Below are positions 1 through 8,476 of a stretch of 64,000 nucleotides of DNA, in pieces. Made by a program: the position numbers and the translations under genes. The number at the start of each line of letters is the position of its first letter. Positions within the stretch are counted from its first letter, which is position 1. A model generated the notes under the pieces. It had not been told where the DNA came from and did no database searches. It saw nothing but the letters and a program-made list of their open reading frames with translations. The DNA lies in NCBI GenBank assembly GCA_900471605.1, contig UCEY01000079.1, positions 1 to 64,000 on the forward strand, given 5' to 3'. This DNA is from Hyphomicrobiales bacterium (GTDB lineage: Bacteria; Pseudomonadota; Alphaproteobacteria; Rhizobiales; Rhizobiaceae).

Positions 1-358
1 GTTGGAGCCTCCGGCAAACCTGGGACGGTTCAACCTATTTTGTGAGCGATTTCAAACTTCAGGCTGCGGCGCCGAGATTCTAGCGCGACGCGGAAGGGCC
101 GGCAGCTGGATCTCCCAGATGCAATTCTTGATCTGCCAATGTCTTGCGGAAAAGTTCACCTCAGTTTGCCATCGCCGCCCGCCCGAGCGCCTCACGAGCG
201 TTTAAGCCGCGCGCCCTCGCGCTGACATGTATACCTTTAGTGTCAGCGCTCAGAATCATCGATCGCATAGAAGTGCTCTAAAAAACAGTGAAACGTTATT
301 AAGCTTTGACAAACGGCAAGTCGAGTTCAACCCGTAGGAGAGATCCGCCCATACTGGG
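1..358. other. No gene seen; one inverted repeat
   Basis: I see no credible gene here. A 67-codon open frame at the very left edge has no recognisable protein content and no ribosome binding site. The only structure I can point to is the inverted repeat at 219-249, listed separately. The stretch may be the 3' flank of the universal stress protein gene, which ends at 359 on the minus strand. Confidence 0.5.
219..249. repeat. Perfect 9-bp inverted repeat
   Basis: GCGCTGACA at 219-227 is repeated inverted as TGTCAGCGC at 241-249, with a 13-nt AT-rich loop. No T-run follows on either strand, so an intrinsic terminator is not obvious. It could be a protein binding site or a hairpin at the end of the minus-strand stress-protein transcript. 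Confidence 0.45.
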
Positions 359-1183
359 CTAACGCGCCATGAAAATCGGCCTTCCGGGACGCTTGACTGT
401 GGATCGGGTAACCCCGCCGAATAACCTTTCGCGCAGTCGCGTGTGCCCATAGGCGCCCATCACGACGAGGTCTGCGTTGATGCTCTTGGCATGACCTTCC
501 AGAGTTTCGGAAACCGTACGGCCATCGCTTGCCAGTACATCGATCGATATGTCTGCGATCCCATGGCGGAAAAGGTACGCCATCAACTTTGGTGCCGGAT
601 CATTCGGATCGCCGTCCTGATCGACCAAGACGACATGGACGGATTTGGCCAGATTGAGAAAAGGGATGCTGGCCCTGACTGCCGAGGCCGATTCCGCGGT
701 GTCGGACCACGCGATCATCACGACGGGCTTTTCAAGTTTCAACGAGGCCCCGGGGTCAAGTAGCACAGGCACCTCCGCATGAAACCAGGAGCCGTCGAGG
801 ACAGCGCCCAGCATTTCTTGGTCACTTAGAAGATCCGGTCCGATCAGCACGATGTCCGACAACCTCGCGAGATAGCCGATTTCGTTGTCGATGGTGAACA
901 CTTCCGTGTAGGCGTTTTGCACGTCATGGGGCACGCCTCCCTCCCGGAGCCTTTTCTCGAGCTGGCTTACCTTGTTCTCGATTCCGGCCTGCTGCTTCCT
1001 CCGTTCCTCCATCCACGGCGCGGACACGCTTTCCATATGGGCACCGACCGGCGGCAGGGCGGCCGTACCAACGACAACGATGGAAAGATGAGCGCGCAAC
1101 GTCCTGGCGACTGCCAACACTGATCGAAATTGAGCCTCGCCAATCTCAACGGTGCAGACGTGTAAGAGGGCGGCGAATGTCAC
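359..1183 (-). CDS. Universal stress protein, tandem UspA-like
   Basis: Cytoplasmic stress protein of the UspA family, 274 aa, about twice the length of a single Usp domain, so probably two tandem domains. The C-terminal part carries the ATP-binding signature of the family (GAYGHTRLRERLFGG, a G-2x-G-9x-G type motif). I place the start at the GTG at 1183 because GGAGG lies 9 nt upstream; a longer frame to 1330 has no such site. It is divergent from a heavy-metal P-type ATPase with an FNR/FixK-like box between them. Usp genes beside FixK/FNR boxes are common in rhizobia and are induced at low oxygen; that role here is inferred. Confidence 0.85.
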   Translation of the reverse strand: MTFAALLHVCTVEIGEAQFRSVLAVARTLRAHLSIVVVGTAALPPVGAHMESVSAPWMEERRKQQAGIENKVSQLEKRLREGGVPHDVQNAYTEVFTIDNEIGYLARLSDIVLIGPDLLSDQEMLGAVLDGSWFHAEVPVLLDPGASLKLEKPVVMIAWSDTAESASAVRASIPFLNLAKSVHVVLVDQDGDPNDPAPKLMAYLFRHGIADISIDVLASDGRTVSETLEGHAKSINADLVVMGAYGHTRLRERLFGGVTRSTVKRPGRPIFMAR

Positions 1184-1241
1184 TGTTTGTTGCTCCTCCG
1201 AAAAACCTTCACCATAGTGATGCACCGAAGAAAGCAGGGCG

Positions 1242-1255
1242 TTGACCTCTATCAA
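1242..1255. promoter_or_regulatory. Candidate FNR/FixK anaerobox
   Basis: TTGACCTCTATCAA matches the FNR/FixK consensus TTGAT-N4-ATCAA in nine of ten conserved positions. It lies between the divergent stress-protein gene (start 1183) and P-type ATPase gene (start 1366), about 58 bp and 110 bp from the two starts, so it could control both under low oxygen. Only the sequence match is seen; regulation is inferred. Confidence 0.5.
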
Positions 1256-1365
1256 ACGGTTTGCCGGCGATTTCTGGATTTTCTTGAGAAGCCACCGCTT
1301 CCTGCAGACTGTACAGCTTCCACACGCCATATTCCGAATTCGGCGCTTTATCGAAAAGGTTGTAG

Positions 1366-3219
1366 ATGCTCCCGAATGAAACCTTACGAATGGTTCGGAC
1401 TTTGCTGCCTTTTGCCCCCGTACTCGGGCTGGTAATCGGGCTTGCGGCCTATCTCGGTGGATTTTTCTGGCTCTCTAGATCGATGTTAGTTGTCGGCACA
1501 CTCCCGGTCTTGGGTGTCCTCGTCCTTCAGATCGTAGACAGCCTGCGGAAGGGTGAAGTGGGGCTGGACGTGATCGCTATGATATCGATGGCGGGGGCGC
1601 TTACCTTCGGAGAGTACACCGCCGCAGGCGTCGTCGCGCTCATGTATTCCGGTGGCCAGTATCTGGAACATGCGGCGGAAGGGCGCGCGAGGCGCGAAAT
1701 GACCGCGCTGCTGGCGCGCGCGCCTCAGAAAGCAACTCGACGCATCGGAGAGCGGCTTGAAGAAGTCCCGATCGAATTGATCGCGGTGGGTGACAGCCTG
1801 ATCGTCCGACGAGGCGACCTTGTTCCTGTCGATGGGAAGATAGACGACGAGATCGCGACGCTGGATGAGTCGGCTCTGACTGGCGAACCTTTGCCCGTCG
1901 CACGCCGCCGGGGTGAGGTCGTCCTGAGTGGTGTGGCGAACGCCGGAGACCTCTTTCGCATGACGGCGACAGCTCGCGCTGCCGACAGCACGTATGCGGG
2001 GATACTTCGGCTAGTCGAGATTGCGCAACTCAGCAAGGCGCCCATGACGCGGATGGCTGACCGTTTCGCACTCGCATTCCTCGCCGTCACGATTGGTTTG
2101 GCCTCCCTCGCATGGCTACTGTCCGGCGATCCCGTTCGAGCCGTCGCGGTACTTGTTATTGCAACACCCTGCCCTCTGATACTCGCCGTCCCGATCGCAT
2201 GGACTGCCGGAGTTTCCCGGACGGCGCGAATTGGCCTTCTGGTCAAGGGAGCCCGAGTTCTTGAGGGACTGGGCTCCGTTCGGACGCTGATAATCGACAA
2301 GACCGGCACACTGACGGAAGGAACTCCGGCGCTTCACGATATTGATGCCTTGATACCCGAGAATGAGCTTTTGAGGTTGTCGGCATCACTGGATCAGGCA
2401 TCGAATCATGTGGCGGCAAAAGCACTCGTCCAGGCAGCGCGAGCCCGCAATATAGATCTCATCCAGCCGACGAACGTCTTGGAAAGGCCCGGTGAAGGTG
2501 TCGCCGGGAATGTAGGTGGTCGAGATGTCGCGATTGGCGGCATCGCCTATATCGCCGGCAAGTTGGGTACCTCGATCACTCACGCCGATCGCCCGGGAAC
2601 AATCGCCGCCGCAGTCGCACTGGATGGCAAGTTCGGTGGCATCCTCCTTTTCTCCGACAGGCTCCGCGAGGGAAGCGCCGAGGTCATGAAGGCGTTCAAG
2701 CGTGTAGGAGTTAACCGCCTCATTCTCGCGACGGGAGACAGGAGGGATGTCGCGAGAATGATCAGCCAGGGCCTGCCATTTGATGAGGTCCGGGCAGATC
2801 TCTCGCCGGCTCAGAAGATCGAGATCGTCAATACCGAAAAACGGAAACTGCCGGTCCTGATGATAGGCGACGGCGTCAACGACGCTCCGGCGCTTGCGGC
2901 TGCCGACATAGGCCTTGCGATGGGAGTTCATGGATCGGCAGCAGCGACGGAAGCAGCCGACGCTATCCTGCTGGTGGAACGCCTTGACCGTGTCGTTCAA
3001 GGCATCGAGATATCGAACCGATGCCGTCAGATCGCGATGCAGAGCATTGTTGCAGGTATCGGTTTGTCGATTTGCGGGATGATTGCGGCAGCCCTGGGTT
3101 TTCTGGCGCCTGTCGAAGGGGCGGTCTTGCAGGAGGTCATCGACGTAGCGGTGATCTTGAATGCGCTAAGGGCGCTTGCTATCCGTCCTACCCCGGATCC
3201 TCAACCATCAGCTCACTGA
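1366..3219 (+). CDS. Heavy-metal translocating P1B-type ATPase (TPC motif)
   Basis: Inner-membrane metal efflux ATPase, 617 aa. Visible motifs: dephosphorylation-loop TGEPLP, membrane metal site T267-P268-C269-P270, phosphorylation site DKTGTLTEG with D311, and hinge GDGVNDAPALAAADIG. There is no N-terminal metal-binding CXXC domain. The TPCP motif is that of the P1B-5 group (for example rhizobial Nia, Fe/Ni), rather than the CPC motif of Cu or Zn/Cd pumps. The nucleotide-domain HP dipeptide usual in P1B ATPases reads SNHVAAKAL, so the Pro is missing. There is no C-terminal hemerythrin domain, unlike Nia; the frame ends where an unrelated gene remnant begins. AAGG lies 8 nt before the ATG. 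Metal specificity is inferred. Confidence 0.88.
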   Translation: MLPNETLRMVRTLLPFAPVLGLVIGLAAYLGGFFWLSRSMLVVGTLPVLGVLVLQIVDSLRKGEVGLDVIAMISMAGALTFGEYTAAGVVALMYSGGQYLEHAAEGRARREMTALLARAPQKATRRIGERLEEVPIELIAVGDSLIVRRGDLVPVDGKIDDEIATLDESALTGEPLPVARRRGEVVLSGVANAGDLFRMTATARAADSTYAGILRLVEIAQLSKAPMTRMADRFALAFLAVTIGLASLAWLLSGDPVRAVAVLVIATPCPLILAVPIAWTAGVSRTARIGLLVKGARVLEGLGSVRTLIIDKTGTLTEGTPALHDIDALIPENELLRLSASLDQASNHVAAKALVQAARARNIDLIQPTNVLERPGEGVAGNVGGRDVAIGGIAYIAGKLGTSITHADRPGTIAAAVALDGKFGGILLFSDRLREGSAEVMKAFKRVGVNRLILATGDRRDVARMISQGLPFDEVRADLSPAQKIEIVNTEKRKLPVLMIGDGVNDAPALAAADIGLAMGVHGSAAATEAADAILLVERLDRVVQGIEISNRCRQIAMQSIVAGIGLSICGMIAAALGFLAPVEGAVLQEVIDVAVILNALRALAIRPTPDPQPSAH

Positions 3220-3532
3220 TCTCCACGGCAGATTTTCCCGCGTTGCGCAGACTTCTGCCGCATACAAGCTCTATGCGCTTGCCGGCACCGTGCCGCCGAA
3301 GCCCGGCATAGTCCGCGTCGACGATCGTGAAGGCCGCAGGCTGGATGTGGAGGTCCGGAAGCTGACACCGGCTGCCTTCGGGCTCTTTGTAGCCGCCATC
3401 CCGGCGCCACTCGGGATCGGCACAGTACAATTGGCAGACGGCACATCCGCCAAGGGCTTCGTGGCAGAGCCAATGGCACTCAGCGGAGCTTTAAACATCA
3501 CCGGTTATGGCGGCTGGAGAGCATATGTCTAA
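3200..3532 (+). pseudogene. Remnant of allophanate hydrolase C-terminal domain
   Basis: About 110 residues that resemble the C-terminal domain of AtzF-type allophanate hydrolase. The family-like strings are YKLYALAGTVPPKPGIVRV, then a segment containing AAFGLFVAAIPAPLGIGTV, then GFVAEPMALSG and a terminal GYGGWRAYV. The amidase domain that normally precedes it is absent, and the frame has no convincing start: the first ATG (3176) lies inside the upstream ATPase gene without a clear ribosome site. I read it as the 3' end of a gene whose front was lost when the ATPase locus was joined here. A free-standing small protein of this fold is the alternative. Confidence 0.6.
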
Positions 3533-3867
3533 CCGCAGTTCGATCATCGATCTTGCCATAGACATCGGAATGATGGCTTTGCTCCTGAAGAGGAGCAATC
3601 CCCCCGTCATGCCATTTGCTAAAGGTAACGAGTTTATCGCGTTGTATTTCAGTGCCAAGGATCAGACACTTCAGCCCGCCCCTGCGGATCATCTATCGCC
3701 GATGGTCGCTGACGCAATGCTGCACGGCGAGCATGATGCCGTAAATCGCTCCGACCCAGGGGATTGCAAAGGGCGCACCCCCTAGGCTTCTTTGCGCGCA
3801 CGCGGTTTTGTGCAGGGGCGGATCGCCTCCTTGCCTCATGAGCGGCGCCAGAACCGCGCTTCACCAT
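3533..3867. other. Gene-poor gap, possibly decayed coding DNA
   Basis: No supported gene. On the minus strand a short frame around 3700-3790 reads GAPFAIPWVGAIYGIMLAVQ, which looks membrane-like, but it stops quickly and I cannot assign it. The plus-strand frame 3507-3785 has no recognisable content. Given the domain remnant just upstream, this is probably decayed DNA. Confidence 0.4.
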
Positions 3868-4839
3868 CTAAACGTCCAATGGGCAGTCCGAAACGGCACC
3901 ATCGACCTCGGAAGCGCCGCCACGCCTCATAAAGGCAATGACCGTCTCGATCTTGTTCACCGCTTGGCGTAGCGGCTCGATGATCTGTTCCTCGACCTTG
4001 TTCCGGGGGACCGCGCTGATGAAGAAACTGACCGTAATGGACGCCAGGACCGTGCCCTTGTGACAGATCGGCATCGCGACCGTAGTGTTGCGCCGCGGTT
4101 CTGTTTGCGGTGCCCGGATGGCAAATCCTTGTTTTCGAACACTGGCGAGAAGCACATTGTGTTGCGCTTCCCGTTCAGACCCGAAACTGCCATTGCTTCC
4201 GGCACGGATCATCGCAAACAGTGCCGCGCGCTCCTCTTCTCCGCAAAACGCCATATAGGCTCGACCCATGGCGGAAGTCAGCAGGTTAGGCCTGTTGTGG
4301 AGCAGCGTGTTGGCATGAACCCAGGGACTGATCGTGCCGGTCCAGAACTGGACGGCGATCGCATCGCCATCGAGCGTGCCGATGCCGACAGGCCATTTGA
4401 TCGCATTGGTCAGATCGACTGAAAAGGGCCGGGAAGCCTCGATGACTTCAGCAATTCCCTTGTAACCGGCGTGCAGTTCCTCCACCCGATGTGTGACCCG
4501 ATAGCCGCCGCACATATTGTCGCGCACGACGTAGCCATCGGCAATCAGGGTATCAAGCATCCGCACGATGGTCGGCTTGGGCAACCGGGTGGCGGCGTGG
4601 ATATCCCCCACGGTGCAGATACGAAGCCGGTTGAGGATACGCAGGATTTCCAGCGCACGGCGCACGGATTCCACCGGAGGATAGGAAGGTCTGATCGCGT
4701 CCGTCATGCCGCGCCGGGAGTTGGCCCGGCAATGTGTCGCTTGGCTACGCGCCCCGGCTTTCCAGGTTGAGGGTCGATCATCCTCGGCAAAAGTGTCTTC
4801 ACCGGCAAATGCTTCATCGGCCGCAGCACCTAGTTCCAT
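3868..4839 (-). CDS. IclR-family transcriptional regulator
   Basis: DNA-binding regulator of the IclR family: an N-terminal winged helix-turn-helix (ESVRRALEILRIL... ATRLPKPTIVRMLDTLIADGY) followed by the ligand-binding effector domain. The start at 4839 has GGGAGG five bases upstream and gives 323 aa; a second ATG at 4707 would remove a 44-residue Ala/Asp-rich leader and give the usual family length (279 aa), but its ribosome site is poor. It lies upstream of an aldo/keto reductase and a TTT transporter operon and probably controls one of them. It is a close match in layout to the second IclR gene at 21162, so the two may respond to related acids. Confidence 0.87.
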   Translation of the reverse strand: MELGAAADEAFAGEDTFAEDDRPSTWKAGARSQATHCRANSRRGMTDAIRPSYPPVESVRRALEILRILNRLRICTVGDIHAATRLPKPTIVRMLDTLIADGYVVRDNMCGGYRVTHRVEELHAGYKGIAEVIEASRPFSVDLTNAIKWPVGIGTLDGDAIAVQFWTGTISPWVHANTLLHNRPNLLTSAMGRAYMAFCGEEERAALFAMIRAGSNGSFGSEREAQHNVLLASVRKQGFAIRAPQTEPRRNTTVAMPICHKGTVLASITVSFFISAVPRNKVEEQIIEPLRQAVNKIETVIAFMRRGGASEVDGAVSDCPLDV

Positions 4840-5179
4840 GCTAACCTCCCACTACATTCTACCTCGCAGAACCGCGATCCCGTGCCGGATCGAATGCCTC
4901 CCCGCATCGCCCGACAGTCAGTGCCTCCCAGCAGGTACTGTCTTGCTTCGATGCGCGTCCCTGCATCTCTGCCGGATGCCGCAGATCAGACAAGGATGAG
5001 CCCGGGACCCGATCTTCGGCAACCAGCGGCGGTATGAGTTTCGCATTGCGAAATTCTCGTAAATCCGCGAACTTTCCTAGATGTTTAGCACATGCCTGGC
5101 TGCTGACCCATCCATAAATCAGGCAGCCATGATCGATGCCCTGGGAAGCCAATCCTTCGAACAAAGATGTGACAGGCCG
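4840..5179. other. Intergenic, promoter side of IclR gene
   Basis: 340 bp between the IclR start and the end of the aldo/keto reductase, both on the minus strand. A 101-codon minus-strand frame (4859-5164) fills most of it but shows no recognisable domain and no clear start. It should contain the IclR promoter; I see no clear palindrome. Confidence 0.4.
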
Positions 5180-6142
5180 TTAGTCGAGATCGCCCGTAGC
5201 GGATGTAACGTTGGCGAAGGCCGCAGAAAGCCTGTCGAGGACCGCGGCAGGCAACGGCGCACCATTGATCGCCGCGATATTGTCCTCAAGATGCGCAAGG
5301 CTCCCAGTACCGGTCATTACGACGCCAATACCCGGCACGTGCCGGCAGAACCGGTAGGCCGCTTCCGTCAAAGATCCAGCCACGCCGTTTTCGAGCAGAA
5401 AGCCCAACGGATCTTCCGCATCCAGCAATTCCGGCGGAACTTCGCCTTTCTCGACGAGCTTCGCCACCAAGCTGTCCAGCGTTTCCTTGCGGGCAAGCGC
5501 ACCGCGCACGGCATACATGGCCATGATGCCGATATTCTTTTCGATTGCCTGTGGCAGGACGAAATGCGCGATCGAAGGATTGACGAAATTACAGCCAAGC
5601 ATCAGCACGTCCCACACGCCATCCGCGACGGCGCTTTGAGCAACCTTATGTTCGCCGTCGATCCCGAAAGACTCGGTCACACCGAGAAATCGCAGCTTGC
5701 CTTCATCGCGAAGCTGCAGCAGCTCCGGCAAAAGCTCATCTCGGCAGAATTCATATTGATTCGGGCGCACGCCATGTAGCTGCAAAATGTCGATATGATC
5801 GGTGCGGAGCGCCTTGAGGCTGGCCTCAACGCTCCTGCGCATCTCGCCAGGAGCGACGAACTCGCTGCTCTCATAGGAGCTGCCTTGAACCGTGCAACGC
5901 GCCTTGGTAGCGACGATCACGCTGTCGCGCCGTCCCTGAACACCTGCACCGACAACCTCCTCGGTGCCGTAAACCGGTGCCGTATCGATGAAATTGATGC
6001 CGCGATCGAGTGCCGCGCGAACAAGATCGATCGCTTCTGCTTCACTGCCTCCGCGCCGGAGACCGAGCCGGCTGTTGCCACCCGCCCCGAGGACCGCCGC
6101 ACTGACCTTCAACCCGGTCCGCCCAAAGATTGTCATATCCAT
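5180..6142 (-). CDS. Aldo/keto reductase
   Basis: NAD(P)H-dependent oxidoreductase of the aldo/keto reductase superfamily, 320 aa, with a full TIM-barrel length. The catalytic tetrad is visible: D53 and Y58 in INFIDTAPVYG, K80 in VATKAR, and H123 in LQLHG. The start at 6142 follows a purine-rich AGGCGGAAG; an ATG nine codons earlier has no ribosome site. The gene is divergent from the NTF2-like gene and TTT operon at 6395, so it is likely part of the same catabolic unit, reducing or oxidising an aldehyde or sugar intermediate. Substrate is unknown. Confidence 0.88.
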   Translation of the reverse strand: MDMTIFGRTGLKVSAAVLGAGGNSRLGLRRGGSEAEAIDLVRAALDRGINFIDTAPVYGTEEVVGAGVQGRRDSVIVATKARCTVQGSSYESSEFVAPGEMRRSVEASLKALRTDHIDILQLHGVRPNQYEFCRDELLPELLQLRDEGKLRFLGVTESFGIDGEHKVAQSAVADGVWDVLMLGCNFVNPSIAHFVLPQAIEKNIGIMAMYAVRGALARKETLDSLVAKLVEKGEVPPELLDAEDPLGFLLENGVAGSLTEAAYRFCRHVPGIGVVMTGTGSLAHLEDNIAAINGAPLPAAVLDRLSAAFANVTSATGDLD

Positions 6143-6394
6143 CGTCTTCCGCCTCGCTTGCGGGATCATCGGATTATCGCTGCTATTTCGGCATGCCCCG
6201 CCTTTTTCAAAAAATCGTAACGAGGCTCCGGAAGGATATCAACCAACCAGTTGGCGCCCACCAGCACGCCTAATCTTTTCGCTGTGAGAAATAGATATCG
6301 TCTCCCCGGACGTGGCGAGAACGCTGCCCTAGAACGATGAGAACTGCTTCCGGCAGATCGATCCGGCCAGTGTGCCGCACAGGAGGAGCCTATA
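6143..6394. promoter_or_regulatory. Divergent promoter region of the TTT operon
   Basis: 252 bp between two divergent genes, so it should hold both promoters. It contains the small palindrome CCAACCAGTTGG (6243-6254), a possible operator, although short palindromes of this size also occur by chance. AGGAGGAG at 6381-6388 is the ribosome site of the downstream TTG-start gene. Confidence 0.4.
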
Positions 6395-6847
6395 TTGCCG
6401 AATAGTGCAGAGCGAACGAACCTGACCTGCGAGCTGGAGCGCCAGCTCCACGATTTTTGGCATGACGTCGATACCAACTGGGGCCGGCAGGCCGCCGATT
6501 TCTACACCGAGGATGGCGTCTTCGAGGCGAGCGAACAGACCTATCGGGGCCGCGAGAAAATCCGCCAGTTCTACGAATACCGGATCACCCGCGGGCCGCG
6601 CGTTGCAGCTCATGCCGTGACCAATTTCCGGGTCGTATCCGAAACGCCCGATGAAGCCACGACGACGTGGTACCTGATCCTCTATGCGCATGACGGCGAG
6701 CCCGTTCTGCCATCCGCACCGCCCATCCAGATCGCGCTTGCAACCGATCACTGCGTCAGGGGCGATGACGGTGTCTGGCGTTATAAAAACCGCAAATTCG
6801 AGACCTGGTTCAAAGGCGGAGTACCGACGACGACGTTCAGAGGTTAA
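6395..6847 (+). CDS. NTF2-like (SnoaL-type) protein
   Basis: A 150-aa single-domain protein of the SnoaL/NTF2-like fold, the cone-shaped fold used by small isomerases, hydrolases and dioxygenase beta subunits. Typical features are the N-terminal helix, DFYTEDGVFE, a YRGREKIRQFYEYR segment and a WRYKNRKFETWF end. It starts with TTG, preceded by AGGAGGAG six bases away. It is the first gene of the plus-strand operon with TctC, TctB, TctA, a BKACE enzyme and a cupin. A second, longer NTF2-like gene sits in the convergent TTT operon (13152), so such a protein seems to be a regular part of this pathway. Its reaction is unknown. Confidence 0.78.
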   Translation: MPNSAERTNLTCELERQLHDFWHDVDTNWGRQAADFYTEDGVFEASEQTYRGREKIRQFYEYRITRGPRVAAHAVTNFRVVSETPDEATTTWYLILYAHDGEPVLPSAPPIQIALATDHCVRGDDGVWRYKNRKFETWFKGGVPTTTFRG

Positions 6848-6949
6848 CGCCCGAACGCGTTTCTCTGACAAAGCATTTGCCCGGACCATGAGGTAGCGCT
6901 CGGGCGAGATTGCAAGAAGAACGATGAAATCCATTCTAGGAGGAGAGGA

Positions 6950-7930
6950 ATGGGAAAGATTATCCGCAAATTGAGGCTGGCTGCCATCTTCGCCATGGTA
7001 TCCGCTTTCTCGGTGGCAGGCGCTTTCGCCCAGAACGCGCCCTACCCGGCGAAACCGATCAAGCTGATCATACCTTATGCCCCGGGCGGCGGAACGGATG
7101 CGGTCGCAGCGGTATTTTCCGACAAGCTCGCCAGGAAATTCGGCCAGCCGGTGGTGAAGGAAAACCACGCGGGCAGCAACTCTGTCCTCGGAACGGCGCT
7201 GCTCGCGGACGCGGCCCCCGATGGCCACACCTTGCTGGTTGTCACGGGCGCCATCGCCAACAATCCGTTTCTTTATGCCAAACTGCCCTACAAGACGCCG
7301 GAATCCTTCGTTCCGGTCTCTATCCTGACCACCTATCCCTTCGTGCTCGGTATTCGCAGCGGCCTGCCGTTCAAGAACATGCAGGAGCTGATCGACTACG
7401 CCAAGGCCAATCCCGGCAAGCTGACCGCCGGTACGCCCGGTCGCGGCGCCGGCGCCCAGCTTGCGCTTGGCCTGCTGAACAAGAGCGCCGGCATCCAGAT
7501 CCGCGAAATCCCGTTCAAAGGTGCCGGCGACAGCTTGAACAACGTGGCAGGCGGCTTCGTCGACATGGTCTTTTCGGGCTACGAAACCGTGCGCCCTTTC
7601 GTCGAAAGCGGGAAGATGAAGGCCTTTGCCCATACCGGCACCGGCGCGTTGGGCAACGAGAAAATTCCGGCGATCGCAGACACCATTCCGGGCTTCGAAT
7701 ACCAGAACTGGCTGGCCCTGATCGCACCCGCCGGAACGCCGGCCGCCGTGACCGACAAGCTCAACGGCACGCTCAAGGAAATCTTCGCCGAGCAGGATAC
7801 CAAGGACCGGCTGGCCGGCCAGAACATCATGGGCATCGCCAGCAGCTCGACCGAGGCTAAAAGTTATCTCGCCAAGGAAATGACGACCAGCAAAGCCGTC
7901 ATCGAAAGCATGGGCCTGAAGCCTGAATAA
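6950..7930 (+). CDS. tctC: TTT transporter periplasmic binding protein (TctC/Bug)
   Basis: Periplasmic solute-binding protein of the tripartite tricarboxylate transporter, Bug family, 326 aa. It has an N-terminal signal peptide (about 27 residues, ending ...AGAFAQ) and Bug motifs: YPAKPIKLIIPYAPGGGTD near the mature start, then ENHAGSNSVLG and a GAGAQLALG segment. It would deliver an organic acid to the TctAB membrane pair encoded just downstream. AGGAGGAGAGG precedes the ATG. Bug proteins bind many carboxylates (citrate, glutamate, aromatic acids), so the ligand cannot be read off. A hairpin follows the stop codon. Confidence 0.9.
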   Translation: MGKIIRKLRLAAIFAMVSAFSVAGAFAQNAPYPAKPIKLIIPYAPGGGTDAVAAVFSDKLARKFGQPVVKENHAGSNSVLGTALLADAAPDGHTLLVVTGAIANNPFLYAKLPYKTPESFVPVSILTTYPFVLGIRSGLPFKNMQELIDYAKANPGKLTAGTPGRGAGAQLALGLLNKSAGIQIREIPFKGAGDSLNNVAGGFVDMVFSGYETVRPFVESGKMKAFAHTGTGALGNEKIPAIADTIPGFEYQNWLALIAPAGTPAAVTDKLNGTLKEIFAEQDTKDRLAGQNIMGIASSSTEAKSYLAKEMTTSKAVIESMGLKPE

Positions 7931-7953
7931 GCACGCTTATGAAGCGTCACCGA

Positions 7954-7987
7954 CGATATGGCGTCCAGCATTCCGGGCGCCATATCG
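7954..7987 (+). other. Intercistronic hairpin after tctC
   Basis: CGATATGGCG (7954-7963) pairs with CGCCATATCG (7978-7987); the stem extends three more pairs (one G-T) to leave an 8-nt loop. It has no T-run, so it is more likely an mRNA-stabilising or attenuating structure than a full terminator. Such hairpins commonly raise the level of binding-protein mRNA over that of the permease genes downstream. Confidence 0.65.
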
Positions 7988-8022
7988 AACCAAGGTCAAA
8001 TGCATCATGCCGGGAGGTACAA

Positions 8023-8472
8023 GTGTTTTTTAGGCTCAACGACAAGGCGGACGTCGAGGCCGGCCTGTTTTTCACGCTGTTCGGCGGCCTTACCGCGGGA
8101 TTGTCTCTGCAATACCAGATGGGCACCATTGCCGCGATGGGTCCCGGCATGTTCCCGCTGATCCTCGGGATCATGCTGACAGCCATCGGTCTGACAATCC
8201 TGGCAAAAGGCGTCATGGCCGGCGGCGAAACCATCCGAAGCCTGCCACTGAAACCAGCATTTCTGATTACCTTGTCGCTCCTGGTTTTCGCAGCCCTCGT
8301 CCTTGCGGTGGGCCTGGTCGCAGCGGTGCCAGCGCAGGTGTTTATCGCGCTTTGGGCCTCGGACCATTTCACCCTGAAGCGCGCGATCGCGCTCAGCATC
8401 GGGCTGCTGCTCTTCTGCTACCTCGTCTTCATCTATTTCCTCGGCGTGGCCGTTCCCATGATTGCGATCTGA
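8023..8472 (+). CDS. tctB: TTT transporter small membrane subunit TctB
   Basis: Small integral membrane subunit of the tripartite tricarboxylate transporter, 149 aa with about four hydrophobic segments. The family motif GTIAAMGPGMFPLILGI (GPG-FP) is present. The GTG start at 8023 follows GGGAGG by five bases; a longer frame from 7939 overlaps the hairpin and lacks a ribosome site. The gene ends five bases before tctA, consistent with translational coupling. It is needed together with TctA for sodium-driven uptake in characterised systems. Confidence 0.85.
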   Translation: MFFRLNDKADVEAGLFFTLFGGLTAGLSLQYQMGTIAAMGPGMFPLILGIMLTAIGLTILAKGVMAGGETIRSLPLKPAFLITLSLLVFAALVLAVGLVAAVPAQVFIALWASDHFTLKRAIALSIGLLLFCYLVFIYFLGVAVPMIAI

Positions 8473-8476
8473 TCCC

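Noticed and set aside
2..205. Open frame at the left edge
   Set aside because: No ribosome site, no recognisable protein content, and cut by the window edge.
6329..7633. Long minus-strand open frame opposite the NTF2-like gene and tctC
   Set aside because: Low-complexity, Arg/Gln-rich translation typical of the antisense of a high-GC gene; the plus strand has clear family motifs.
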